Source: Amphibacillus xylanus NBRC 15112 | Lineage (GTDB): Bacteria > Bacillota > Bacilli > Bacillales > Amphibacillaceae | Reading direction: 5' to 3' | NCBI RefSeq assembly: GCF_000307165.1 | Contig: NC_018704.1 | Location: 2,356,001 to 2,420,000 of the forward strand | Length of the DNA stretch: 64,000 bases | Shown: one piece after another, positions 1 to 9,081 of the stretch | How positions within the stretch are numbered: the stretch's first letter is position 1 | Layout of the letters: each line of letters begins with the position of its first letter | Notes under the pieces: model-generated | Seen by the model: only the letters and a program-made list of their open reading frames with translations | What the model was told of the DNA's origin: nothing | Database searches by the model: none | Program-made: the position numbers and the translations under genes

Positions 1-1063
1 TGGTGCGATTGTTAATGCTGCTGGAAGTGACTTTAAATTACTTGGACCGAATCAAACAATGCTAAAAAGCAATAAGCCGGTAATTTCAGTTACAGCTGTA
101 AGAACAGGAACCGGTAAAAGTCAAACATCGAGAAAAATAATTGAAACGTTGATGGCAAAAGGACTTAAGGTCATAGCAATTAGACACCCAATGCCTTATG
201 GTGATTTAGCTGCTCAACGTGTTCAACGTTTTGCAACGATTGAAGATTTAAAAATACATCAATGTACAATTGAAGAAATGGAAGAATATGAACCACATGT
301 TTCCAGAGGTAATATTATTTATGCAGGTGTTGATTACGAAGCAATTCTAGAAGCTGCAGAGAATGACCCTGATGGATGTGATGTGATCGTTTGGGACGGG
401 GGAAATAATGATTTCTCATTTTACAAACCTGATTTAGCGATTACAGTGCTTGATCCACACCGACCTGGGCATGAGTTACAGTATTATCCTGGTGAGGTTT
501 GCTTAAGAACAGCAGACGTAGCCATTATTAATAAAGTTGATAGCGCAACGGCTGAGGCGATTCAAATTGTTGAAAACAATATTAAGACTGTCAGTCCAAA
601 CAGTATAATTATTAAAGCCGAGTCAACGATTACAGTAGATCAGCCAGAATTAATTAAAGGAAAACGTGTCCTAATTGTTGAAGACGGACCGACCCTTACA
701 CATGGAGAAATGAAAATTGGTGCAGGCACAGTCGCAGCGCAACGTCTAGGAGCTGCTGAAATCATCGATCCTACTCCATACCTTGTAGGAAGCTTAAAGG
801 ATACGTTCATAACCTATCCTCATATTGAGAATCTTGTCCCAGCAATGGGGTATGGCGAACAACAGCTAAAAGATCTGGAAACAACGATTAACAACGTCGA
901 TTGTGATGCGGTAATTATTGGGACACCAATTGACTTATCACGTGTCATTAAAATTAATCAACCAACTGCCCGGATTCACTATGATTTAGATGAAGTCGAT
1001 GGACCTAAATTAGAGCTTATCTTAACAGATTTTATCAACAAATATAAAGCTGAACTCAAGTAA
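1..1063 (+). CDS. COG2403-like P-loop GTPase (cyclic 2,3-diphosphoglycerate synthetase-like), 5' end outside window
   Basis: The reading frame is open from the first base of the window. The codons before the first ATG (position 59) read GAIVNAAGSDFKLLGP, which matches how COG2403 proteins run into the P-loop domain, so the gene starts upstream of the window and the ATG at 59 is internal. A Walker A motif follows (VRTGTGKS, codons 14-21 from that ATG). Later come DGGNNDF, a NKVD guanine-specificity-like motif near residue 160 and a C-terminal domain. Members are annotated as predicted GTPases related to archaeal cyclic 2,3-diphosphoglycerate synthetase; the true substrate in Firmicutes is not known to me. 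From position 174 on, the gene is repeated at 44355-45244. Confidence 0.75.
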   Translation, partial: GAIVNAAGSDFKLLGPNQTMLKSNKPVISVTAVRTGTGKSQTSRKIIETLMAKGLKVIAIRHPMPYGDLAAQRVQRFATIEDLKIHQCTIEEMEEYEPHVSRGNIIYAGVDYEAILEAAENDPDGCDVIVWDGGNNDFSFYKPDLAITVLDPHRPGHELQYYPGEVCLRTADVAIINKVDSATAEAIQIVENNIKTVSPNSIIIKAESTITVDQPELIKGKRVLIVEDGPTLTHGEMKIGAGTVAAQRLGAAEIIDPTPYLVGSLKDTFITYPHIENLVPAMGYGEQQLKDLETTINNVDCDAVIIGTPIDLSRVIKINQPTARIHYDLDEVDGPKLELILTDFINKYKAELK

Positions 1064-1095
1064 AATAAGAAAAAACAGGTACTGTTTATCGTAAA

Positions 1096-1480
1096 TGGTA
1101 GTGACTCCAAAAAGTTAGAGTTTTTATAATGCAACTGTTTGGCTGGTTTGAGTTCGGTATTGGACCGGGCTTAAGCCAGCCAATTTTACTTTGCTTCGAT
1201 CGTTATTGTAGTAATCGATATATTGTTCAATTTTTTGTTTCAACTCATGATAAGATAGTAATTCTTCACCGTAATAAATCTCTTGCTTTAAAATACCGAA
1301 GAAACTTTCCATCACGGCGTTGTCAGCACAAGTTGCCTTTCTAGACATGCTTTGAAATATTTTGGTGTTCTTCAGCGTAGTAATCCACTTTGTGTGTTGA
1401 TAATGCCAGCCTTGATCAGCAAAGTCCTTTACTGTATCAATTGCCCATTTAAATGGACTTGAAAAGACGTGATCAATCTC
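1096..1480 (-). pseudogene. IS3-family orfB fragment (3' half) with terminal repeat, copy A
   Basis: On the minus strand the frame reads DQGWHYQ, then SMSRKATCADNAVMESFFGILKQEIYY, ending in YYNNDRSKVKLAGLSPVQYR. This is the C-terminal half of an IS3-family OrfB integrase, including the last part of the DDE core. The 5' half of orfB and all of orfA are missing, so it cannot transpose alone. The outer end near 1096-1117 (TGGTAGTGACTCCAAAAAG) looks like the IS3 terminal inverted repeat. The upstream side fuses into the histidine-phosphatase fragment at about 1480, which looks like the insertion point followed by deletion of half the element. Confidence 0.8.
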
Positions 1481-1606
1481 TTACTCGAGTAAAAATTTCG
1501 TCACAGACTTAATCGCTTGTAAACCCGCTTCTGTCAGCGGATGCGTTAAATCGTCATAAATTGATAAGTCTGACTCAGCATGCCTAACAAAGTAAATCGT
1601 CGTCAT
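1481..1606 (-). pseudogene. Histidine phosphatase (phosphoglycerate-mutase family) N-terminal fragment, copy A
   Basis: The 41-residue frame starts MTTIYFVRHAESD and contains the RHA(E) catalytic phosphohistidine motif near residues 8-11 and the typical LTEAG of this family. A good ribosome site (GGAGGGG) sits a few bases upstream of the ATG at 1606. The protein stops at 1481 where it meets the IS3 fragment; normal members are about 190-230 residues, so this is only the first fifth. Not functional as a phosphatase. Confidence 0.75.
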
Positions 1607-1771
1607 TAAAAAACCCCTCCATTAACTATCGTATTGTCAAAAGTTTTATAGTAAAAACTTGTTAAAACCTTGGTTTAATAGTCTTTAAATGCAAAAAACT
1701 TGCCACCCCCGAATCTTGGTGTTTGATGAGGTTACCAGACTCACACCAAATCCAAGATAGGAAGTGACAAG

Positions 1772-3211
1772 TTGTACCCTCAATTTATAACCTATTTGCT
1801 TCAATTTATCAAGTTTCAAGAAAAAATAATTTATACATTATTAGGGATTCTGCTAGGCAAATCCGTTGCGAAAGCTCCATTCGATGAGCCTGTCAACAAA
1901 CCTTATCGAAAGTTACAAGTTGATGATATGCCTGTCATTGAAACCCTTGAAAAGCTAGACTATAAAAAGCTTATCCATGATTACAAAGTTGAACACGGTA
2001 AAGTCCTAAAACCAATCACTCGCCGTAAAAATAGTGTGGTTACAGTGCCAGAGACACTGACGTGTCCAAAATGTTCAGCGCCGTCCGAATACCTTTACGC
2101 GAATAACGGTAATAGCGGACAGTACAAATGTAAAGTGTGTGCGTGCTTATTTAGTCAACAAAATCGTTTCCTCAAGGAAGCCATTATCAAATGTCCACAT
2201 TGTTTAAAGACTTTAGAGAGAATTAAGGAACGTAGAGATTTTTACGTTTACAAGTGTAAAAACAATAACTGTTCCTTTTATAAGAAAAATCTACGTAAGA
2301 TGACTAAGGAAGAGAAACAACAATTTAAAAATGACCCTTAAGCGTTTAAAGTTCGTTATATCTTCCGTGAGTTTAACTTTGATTTTAAGCCTTTAGCGAA
2401 GGAGTCACCTATAAGCCCGAAAGTAGATCTTTCAAAGATTTATGTGTCACCACACACGTTGGGGCTTATTCTGACCTACCATGTTAACTACGGGCTTTCA
2501 GCCCGTAAAACGGCTGCATTAATGTACGATGTTCACGGTGTGAAAATATCGCATCAAACTATCCTAAACTACATGAATAGTGTTGCCCTTATCACAAAGC
2601 CCTTCGTCGATCATTATCCTTATGGGCTCTCTAATAGCTTCTGTGGAGATGAGACATACATTCGTGTCAAAGGGAAATGGCACTATCTGTTTTTCTTTTT
2701 TGATGCCGTAAAGAAAATTATTTTGTCTTATCCTGTTTCACCTAATCGGGATACACCATCAGCCATTAAAGCCTTGGATCAAGTACTTCAGAAATTTAAA
2801 GAGATTCCTGAAGACTTAATGTTTGTCGTAGACGGTAATCCCATCTATATTTTGGCGCAGCATTATTTTTCGCAACATGGGATACACTTTGACATTCACA
2901 AGGTGATTGGCTTAACCAATGAAGACCCTGTATCCAAGGAGTACCGTCCCTTGAAACAAATCATTGAACGGCTCAATCGCTCGTTCAAAGGCAACTATAG
3001 AGCTACAACTGGCTTTGGCTCCCAAGAAGGATCTGTTTCCTATGTGACGTTATTTGTGGCTTATTTTAACTTCCTACGTCCACATGCTTCACTGGAAAAC
3101 AAAGTTCCTGTAATGATTCCAGAGCTTGAAATGATGCCCAACATGCCTGAAAGATGGACAAAACTTATATCAATGGCTCAGGATTTTTTGGCGGAGCAGC
3201 AAGCGGCCTAG
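1772..3211 (+). pseudogene. DDE transposase with N-terminal zinc ribbon, interrupted by one in-frame stop
   Basis: The frame starts at a TTG (1772) with AGGAAGTGA just upstream. The first 189 codons carry zinc-ribbon cysteine pairs (CPKC...CKVC and CPHC...C). A TAA at 2339-2341 interrupts the frame, which then continues unbroken to 3211 and includes a DDE catalytic core: GDETYIRVKGKW, VVDGN and IIERLNRSFKGNYR, as in IS6-like integrase folds. Reading through would give about 480 residues. The upstream region 1690-1770 contains a hairpin (cttggtgt with acaccaa). I could not fix the terminal inverted repeats. The interrupting codon follows NDP and may once have been CAA. Confidence 0.75.
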
Positions 3212-3652
3212 CTTTTGTTTAGCTGAGCCCGACCATTCAGCCACCGGCGAAGCGAACCCTTGACAAACCGAACTAGACAGCGATTTATACTAGTAAAAGT
3301 CAAGGGCTATTTGTCATGCCTACTTTTGTTCCCTTCGCCCTTGACACCCCACAGGTAAATCGTTGTCGTGTTTGTCAAGGGCGATGGCGGTTATTTTTCT
3401 CCTTCAAAATAGATGAGAGTTTTTATTATCGGGTAGTTTTCATAGAACTTTTTACACTACCGAATTTCAGCAATCATTAGCTTCACTTTGCGGGCATTAT
3501 TTATCAGCACTTCGACAGAAAACTCCCACTTCAAGGAACGAGAAGGGTTTAGCCTAGTGAGTAAGTGAGAGATGAATGTCGGTTGGCGCTAGCCAAAACA
3601 TATTTCTTATCGCACAACTAGAACGTATATTCGTATAAAGTGAAGTGTGCTC
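3212..3652. other. Gene-free stretch with inverted-repeat structures
   Basis: No credible gene lies here. Four copies of CCCTTGACA alternate in orientation (3257+, 3299-, 3338+, 3373-); the last two form an 11-bp perfect stem (CGCCCTTGACA with TGTCAAGGGCG). Further on, 3513-3581 can fold as nested stems: CGACA with TGTCG outside and CTCCCACTT with AAGTGAGAG inside. A small palindrome (ttggcgctagccaa, 3583-3596) follows. The last two probably belong to the left part of the IS200/IS605-type relic that follows. Confidence 0.6.
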
Positions 3653-4204
3653 ATGTTAGTCAATAAAGCCTATAAATTCCGTCTCTATCCTAATCAGACA
3701 CAACAATAACTTATCAACAAAACGTTCGATTGTTCACGGTTCGTTTTCAATCATTTTTTGGCAAAGTGGAATAACACTTACAAAGAAGCAGGGAAAGGAT
3801 TAACTTATAATCTCTGCTCAAAACAGTTGCCAGCCTTGAAACAAGAATATGATTGGTTAAAAGAAGTCGATAGTATTGCCGTTCAATCAAGTGTCAAAAA
3901 CTTAGCTGATGCTTTTTCACGTTTCTTCAAGAAGCAAACAAGCACACCACGATTTAAATCAAAAAGGAACCCGACCCAATCATATACAACGAAATACACA
4001 AACGGAAATATCGCTCTTTTTGGCAGTGAAATCAAACTGCCAAAGTTAGGGCTTATTAAGTTCGCTAAAAGTCGTGAAGTCGATAGTCGGATCATCAATG
4101 CGACGATTCGACGCAATCCAAGCGGTAAATATTGCGTTTCTATCCTTGCTGAGAGGGAAGTCGATTCACTTCCCAAAACAAAGCAAACGACAGGGATCGC
4201 CTAA
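3653..4204 (+). pseudogene. Decayed TnpB (IS200/IS605 family) with early stop and missing RuvC core
   Basis: From ATG 3653 the frame reads MLVNKAYKFRLYPNQTQQ, then TAA at 3707-3709, then continues in frame as LINKTFDCSRFVFNHFL and on to KQTTGIA at 4204. This is the N-terminal part of TnpB, the RNA-guided nuclease of IS200/IS605-type elements. The stop is probably a former CAA. The protein ends just where the first RuvC block (GIDLG) would begin, so all catalytic residues are lost. The right-end hairpin of the element is still present downstream, so this is an internal-deletion derivative. No tnpA is visible. Confidence 0.8.
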
Positions 4205-4240
4205 TCAATAATCAGCCATTAGGTTGATGTTCTTAGGAAT

Positions 4241-4279
4241 CCCCCACTTCAATCGACTCGTAAGAGTGATAAGTGGGGG
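4241..4279. repeat. IS200/IS605-type right-end hairpin
   Basis: CCCCCACTT (4241-4249) pairs with AAGTGGGGG (4271-4279), with a smaller inner dyad (actcgtaagagt). Such subterminal hairpins mark the ends of IS200/IS605 elements and overlap the 3' end of their guide RNA. It lies between the tnpB relic and the beta-mannosidase stop codon and may also act as a terminator for that gene, though no clear T-run follows on the minus strand. Confidence 0.6.
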
Positions 4280-4305
4280 GAGTTCAAACAATGGCGTTTT
4301 CTAAT

Positions 4306-6819
4306 TTAAATCATGTCAGCCATTGATTTCACATCAATAATCATTGATGGGTTTACTTCTCCGGTTCTTGGAGTGAATTGAACAACTTTCGTTTCCCCTG
4401 GTAAAAGATCAAAGTAATTTTCACTAAAATAACCCGCTTCTTCTGTATCTAACCAAATGCTTTTAGCAAATTGATCGGTTGTAATTTTAAACTCACCTAC
4501 TTCACTTAACCGTTTGATTTGAATTTGAGCTTGCCCAAGTCTTAATTCCTTTGTTCGCACAAAGTAATGTTTCTTCTGATCAATAAGTTCAGAATCAATC
4601 AGTAATTCCCCTATTAGAGTGATCTCTTCTCGTTTGTAATCCTTGATTAAATCACTTAAGTTTTTCACTGCAACCTTTGTGCTCTGATTTGCTTTAACCT
4701 CAATCGTCAATACTTCGTCACTTAATTTTTCCCCTGATAGTGATTGAAGCGTCAGCTTTAACTGCGCTTGTTTTGCTTTAAGCTTATCGCTAACGACAAA
4801 CACTTTCAATTGTTCTTCTGTTTGATCAAAGATTAATGCTTCATCTTTAAATGATTCTTTTGCAAAATAATGAAGTGCCTTCCAACGACCGTAATAATCA
4901 ATGCTTGACCATGATGCTACTGGCCAGCAATCATTAATTTGCCAGTATAACGTCCCCATGCAATAAGGCATGTGTTGACGATGTGATTCAATCGCTTGCC
5001 TGATGCCTTCTGCTTGCAGCACTTGGCTCATATAGAGAAAGGCTGGAAAATCCTTAGGTTCTGGCAAGTAGTTTTCCATATACGTTCGGATTAATTGGTT
5101 ACCAGCTCCATTCTTCTGGTGGTGGAGCATCACCTCTGATTCAATTGCATAATCAGATGTTTTTGCAAACGTATTTACTGTTCGAAGCTCTGGGAACGAC
5201 TGAAAACCATACTCACTCATAAATCGTCCAACATTTTCCTTATATACTTCAAACGGCTTCTCACCGTGCCACACTTCCCAAAAATGAATATCGCCACTGC
5301 CCGTTACTTTTGAAGCATGTTGATTAATGTCATCTGTTAAGCTAACAAGTGGTGATGACGGCCAATACGGTTCATTTGGCGCATATTTATCAACGACATT
5401 TGCTAAAATATTGTGGAAAATATTTTTATAATCTGACCAGATCTTTTCTCGTGTCTCATCATCATAATCATTCTTCCAACCCCAGCCTGCATGTTCGTTA
5501 AAGTGTGCCCATGCCATATCAATCTCATTATTACCGCACCACAAGACAATCGATGGATGATGGCGAAGTCGCTTGACATTATCAATTGCTTCCTGTTTAA
5601 CGTTGTCTAAGAAAGCTTGATCACCAGGATACATACTACACGCAAACATAAAATCTTGCCAAACAAGGATGCCATGTTCATCACATAGACGGTAAAACGT
5701 GTCTGACTCATAAACACCACCACCCCAAATTCGAAGCATATTCATATTCGCTGCGACTGCACTTTCGATTTCATAACGATAACGCTCTTCAGTCACTTCA
5801 GTAATAAAGCTATCATTCGGAATATGGTTAGCACCCTTTGCAAAGACTGGTATACCGTTTAATTCAAAATAAAACGAATGACCTGCTTGGTCTTGATCAC
5901 GAACTAAACGAACTGATCTTAACCCAGTTGTAACAGTCTCTTCAGCGATTGGTTGTTCATCAGAGACAAGCTTAGCAACAAAAGTATATTGATTCGGTTC
6001 ACCCAAGCCTCTACTCCACCACAATTTAGGCTGATCAATGCTCAGATCTAATTTAACTTTATTTTTCCCTGGAACAAGCTCAACAGTTTTTTCCCAAACT
6101 ATAGCTTCTGTTGATACTTCTAGCTTACCTGACCAATTCGAAACACTCTCTACTTCAAGTTCTGCTACAAGCTCAGCTTTTTCTTGCGAAACATTGTGTT
6201 GGTTTATATAAAAATCATCAATGTTAATTTTAGACCAAGCAACAAGCTCAACGTCTTTCCAAATTCCACTTGTAACAAATCGCGGTCCCCAATCCCACCC
6301 GTAGTGGTAAGGTGCCTTTCTTGCAAATACACTAATCTTCTGATCGCCTAGGCCACCCATTTCGGAATCGTCATTAGCAGCCGGCAAACCATAACCTAGC
6401 GCTGCTAACTTTGGTAAATCTGTATCAATCGGTGATTTGAAATGAATTCTCAGTCCATGATTTCCTTCAGTTAAATACTCCTTAATATCTTTACGGTAAG
6501 TGCGAAACATATTGTCAGTTGTTAAGATTTTTTGTTCATTTAAATAGACATCCGCATAAGTGTCTAATCCGTGAAAAACAAGTTCAATTCGATCTTGCTC
6601 AAGTAATTTGTGATCGACTGAAATAACTGATTGGTATTCCCAATCTTTTTTGTCAATCCACTGAAGATCACGTTCATTCGTTCCATAAAATGGATCTTCT
6701 ATTAAACCTTGAGTCCTTAAATCGGTATGAACAGTTCCCGGAACGTTTGCGTCCAACCAATCCCCTTCATTAAATTGCCTAAATTGCCATCCTTGAATAA
6801 CTTTCTTTATTTTTTCCAA
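4306..6819 (-). CDS. Beta-mannosidase, GH2 family
   Basis: An 837-residue protein with GH2 layout: N-terminal jelly-roll (FRQFNEGDWLDANVPGTVHTDL), immunoglobulin-like domain and TIM barrel. WCGNNEIDMAW near residue 430 carries the acid/base Glu, and MSEYGFQSFPE near 540 the nucleophile. The NVPGTVHTDL start and WCGNNE signature fit beta-mannosidases better than beta-galactosidases. No signal peptide, so it should trim mannose from the non-reducing end of oligosaccharides in the cytoplasm. Start is TTG with GAGGTG seven bases upstream. It follows the ABC exporter gene by about 30 bp on the same strand and probably shares its transcript. Confidence 0.9.
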   Translation of the reverse strand: MEKIKKVIQGWQFRQFNEGDWLDANVPGTVHTDLRTQGLIEDPFYGTNERDLQWIDKKDWEYQSVISVDHKLLEQDRIELVFHGLDTYADVYLNEQKILTTDNMFRTYRKDIKEYLTEGNHGLRIHFKSPIDTDLPKLAALGYGLPAANDDSEMGGLGDQKISVFARKAPYHYGWDWGPRFVTSGIWKDVELVAWSKINIDDFYINQHNVSQEKAELVAELEVESVSNWSGKLEVSTEAIVWEKTVELVPGKNKVKLDLSIDQPKLWWSRGLGEPNQYTFVAKLVSDEQPIAEETVTTGLRSVRLVRDQDQAGHSFYFELNGIPVFAKGANHIPNDSFITEVTEERYRYEIESAVAANMNMLRIWGGGVYESDTFYRLCDEHGILVWQDFMFACSMYPGDQAFLDNVKQEAIDNVKRLRHHPSIVLWCGNNEIDMAWAHFNEHAGWGWKNDYDDETREKIWSDYKNIFHNILANVVDKYAPNEPYWPSSPLVSLTDDINQHASKVTGSGDIHFWEVWHGEKPFEVYKENVGRFMSEYGFQSFPELRTVNTFAKTSDYAIESEVMLHHQKNGAGNQLIRTYMENYLPEPKDFPAFLYMSQVLQAEGIRQAIESHRQHMPYCMGTLYWQINDCWPVASWSSIDYYGRWKALHYFAKESFKDEALIFDQTEEQLKVFVVSDKLKAKQAQLKLTLQSLSGEKLSDEVLTIEVKANQSTKVAVKNLSDLIKDYKREEITLIGELLIDSELIDQKKHYFVRTKELRLGQAQIQIKRLSEVGEFKITTDQFAKSIWLDTEEAGYFSENYFDLLPGETKVVQFTPRTGEVNPSMIIDVKSMADMI

Positions 6820-6852
6820 TTATGTCACCTCATGTTAGTTTTAAATCATTTA

Positions 6853-8640
6853 TTAATTTTCATTAGATGCTTGTTGCATCTGATAAAATTCCCCTTTTAA
6901 ATTAATTAATTCTTGATAATTACCCATTTCGACACAGCGCCCTTTTCTCATCACAACGATGCGATCAACATCTCGAATTGTTGATAATCGGTGGGCAACG
7001 ATAAACGTTGTTTTACCTTTGATTAAATCTTTCATTGACTGTTGAATCATTCGTTCTGATTGATTATCAAGCGCAGATGTTGCCTCGTCTAAAACAATTA
7101 AATCAGGATTACGGATAAATGCTCTGGCTATCGCAATCCGCTGTCTTTGTCCACCCGATAGTCGATCCCCATGTTCACCAATCTTAGTCTCTATACCATC
7201 AGGTAAACTTGCAATCACATCTGTTAAATTCGCCAGTTTAACTGCCGCCGAGACTTGCTCATCAGTGGCTTCTGCGAGACCATAAGTAATGTTTTCTCGA
7301 ATCGTTCCGGAGAATAGAATGGTATGTTGCGGTACCACAGCGAGTCGATGTCGATATTTTCGCATATTTAATTCATCCATCGGGATACCGTCAATTAAAA
7401 TCCGCCCTTTAGTTGGTCGATAAAAACCAGTAACTAAATTAAGGATCGTTGATTTTCCAGCACCTGATTCACCTACAAATGCAATTGACTCACCTGGCTT
7501 CACATCTAAGTTAAAATTAGTCAATACATGCTGATCAGTATCTCGATAGTGAAAGTCGATCGCGTCAAAAGTGATTCGTCCCTCAATTTTATTAATTTTG
7601 GATTTACCTTGATATTCTTGAACATCTTGAGCAAATAAAATTTCAGAAACAGAATGAATCGATTCGAATCCTCTTGCTAATTGAGGATAAATGTTGATAA
7701 CAGCAGAAATTGACATCAAGATTGACGTAAAATAACTTTGATATAAAATAACGTCCCCAACGGGAATTGATCCTTTAAAAGCAAGATAGACTGTGAACAA
7801 CAAACAAATAACCTGGAACATTTGAAAACTGACCCAGTTTGTCGCTCCAAAGAAAGCCTCAAGAATATCTAATTTATAGCCCTTTCCTCTTACTCTTTGC
7901 ACAAGCGCATCAATTTTATTAATTTCGACGTGCTCCAAGCCATGTGCTCGTGTCATCGGAATCATCTCTACTGTTTCGGCAACCTGGCCAGACATTTCCT
8001 CTATTTCTTGTCTAAATTCACGGTTCTTGCCACTTAATTTACCTCGGAATAAATAGACCAAAATGACTGAAATCGGAATTGCAATTAAATAGAAAGAAAC
8101 AACCGTCAAACTTCTTGAACCTGTAACTACGATTGCAACAATAATATTCATTACAGCTGGCAGCACACCCAACATAATTTGTTTCGACATCATTTCAATC
8201 ATCTCGACGTCCCTAAGAACTTTTGCCTGCAGACGCCCTGATTGCAGTTCATTATGATAAGAAATTGACAAATGTTGCAATTTCCTGATCAACGTACTTC
8301 TTAACCCCGCTTCAACGTGGCGAATTGCCTTTGACATAAAGCTAATATGCAGCATTTGCGAAGGTAAGTTTTGCAAGATGACAATGACTAAAATAATGAC
8401 ATTAATCCAAACATAACGGGTATCATATTGATTCGGTTCCGTTACAAAGTTAATTAAATTGGCTGTCACAATTGGTAATATCCAGACAGGTGAATGTTTA
8501 AGTACGAAAAATATGAATGAGATAAATAGTTTTAAATAGTGACCTGAATACAATATGTTTAAAACTTTAAATGAACGCCCTTTAATCGTTTCACTTTCTT
8601 GAAAGCGTTCTTCAAAATCTAGCGAGACACCCTTTTCCAT
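6853..8640 (-). CDS. ABC exporter, fused membrane and ATPase domains
   Basis: 595 residues: an N-terminal membrane domain with about six segments (residues 40-320) and a C-terminal nucleotide-binding domain with Walker A GESGAGKST, Q-loop, signature LSGGQRQR, Walker B LIVLDEAT and the switch His in VAHRLST. This is the MsbA/BmrA type of half-transporter that works as a homodimer. The substrate cannot be read from sequence. Its position directly before the beta-mannosidase and in a sugar locus is unusual for a drug-type exporter; it may export a sugar product or signal, or be a passenger. ATG start with AAAGGGG upstream. Confidence 0.9.
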   Translation of the reverse strand: MEKGVSLDFEERFQESETIKGRSFKVLNILYSGHYLKLFISFIFFVLKHSPVWILPIVTANLINFVTEPNQYDTRYVWINVIILVIVILQNLPSQMLHISFMSKAIRHVEAGLRSTLIRKLQHLSISYHNELQSGRLQAKVLRDVEMIEMMSKQIMLGVLPAVMNIIVAIVVTGSRSLTVVSFYLIAIPISVILVYLFRGKLSGKNREFRQEIEEMSGQVAETVEMIPMTRAHGLEHVEINKIDALVQRVRGKGYKLDILEAFFGATNWVSFQMFQVICLLFTVYLAFKGSIPVGDVILYQSYFTSILMSISAVINIYPQLARGFESIHSVSEILFAQDVQEYQGKSKINKIEGRITFDAIDFHYRDTDQHVLTNFNLDVKPGESIAFVGESGAGKSTILNLVTGFYRPTKGRILIDGIPMDELNMRKYRHRLAVVPQHTILFSGTIRENITYGLAEATDEQVSAAVKLANLTDVIASLPDGIETKIGEHGDRLSGGQRQRIAIARAFIRNPDLIVLDEATSALDNQSERMIQQSMKDLIKGKTTFIVAHRLSTIRDVDRIVVMRKGRCVEMGNYQELINLKGEFYQMQQASNEN

Positions 8641-8924
8641 GATCTATCCCCTTTCTATAAGTAACTAATAATAAGCTCGTTCAGGTTTTAGAGTATCCTC
8701 AACAAAATCAAGCTCAATTATTCAAATAAGACTGAGTTTAACTTAATTCGACGGCAGATTATTAACTTAATTAATTAATTAAACTATCATCAACATCTAC
8801 TATAAAGGGTCTGCTTTAAAAAGTCTATCAATTTTGATAAATTAGGATAAACTATTGATAGTGATGATTTGATCGAATATGTAGCGTTTTCAAAATAAAT
8901 GTGTTATGATTTATTTATAGTAAC

Positions 8925-8942
8925 TTATCGATAACCTAATTT
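8925..8942. promoter_or_regulatory. Putative LacI-type operator upstream of the exporter/beta-mannosidase unit
   Basis: TTATCGATAACCTAA lies here; on the minus strand it reads TTAGGTTATCGATAA, matching sites at 17344, 23576 and 33249. It sits about 285 bp before the exporter start. A cre-like TGAAAACGCTACA is on the minus strand just downstream (about 8883-8897). The rest of 8641-9035 is AT-rich and shows no gene. Confidence 0.6.
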
Positions 8943-9035
8943 ACAAGGAAATACTGTTATGTATCTTTATTAAATTAAATCAGGTGTCGATATTACAAAA
9001 TGAATCTGTTACCCCTTTCATAATTATATAGATCA

Positions 9036-9081
9036 GAAAAGACCTCCTTTAATTGCCAATCGGGCAACTGGAGGTCTTTTC
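9036..9081 (-). terminator. Rho-independent terminator after the ABC/GH113/CE7 operon
   Basis: GAAAAGACCTCC (9036-9047) pairs with GGAGGTCTTTTC (9070-9081), a 12-bp stem with a second small hairpin in the loop and a T-run on the minus strand. It begins directly beside the CE7 stop codon and closes the long minus-strand operon. Confidence 0.85.

Larger units (their letters stand above)
174..1630. repeat. Direct repeat copy A, about 1457 bp
   Basis: This stretch appears base-for-base the same as 44355-45811 in the same orientation (constant offset 44181). It holds the 3' part of the GTPase gene, an IS3 fragment and a histidine-phosphatase fragment. The right edge keeps the last nine bases of the deacetylase gene that follows copy B (stop plus two codons), so the arrangement to the right of copy B is probably the original one. 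Identity was judged by eye and from the identical encoded proteins. Confidence 0.93.

Noticed and set aside
1129-1344. Plus-strand 71-codon frame, repeated at 45310-45525
   Set aside because: It is the antisense shadow of the IS3 orfB fragment; its repetition only reflects the direct repeat.
3257-3383. Possible CRISPR-like array from the four CCCTTGACA copies
   Set aside because: The units are short, alternate in orientation and have uneven spacing; no cas genes are present.
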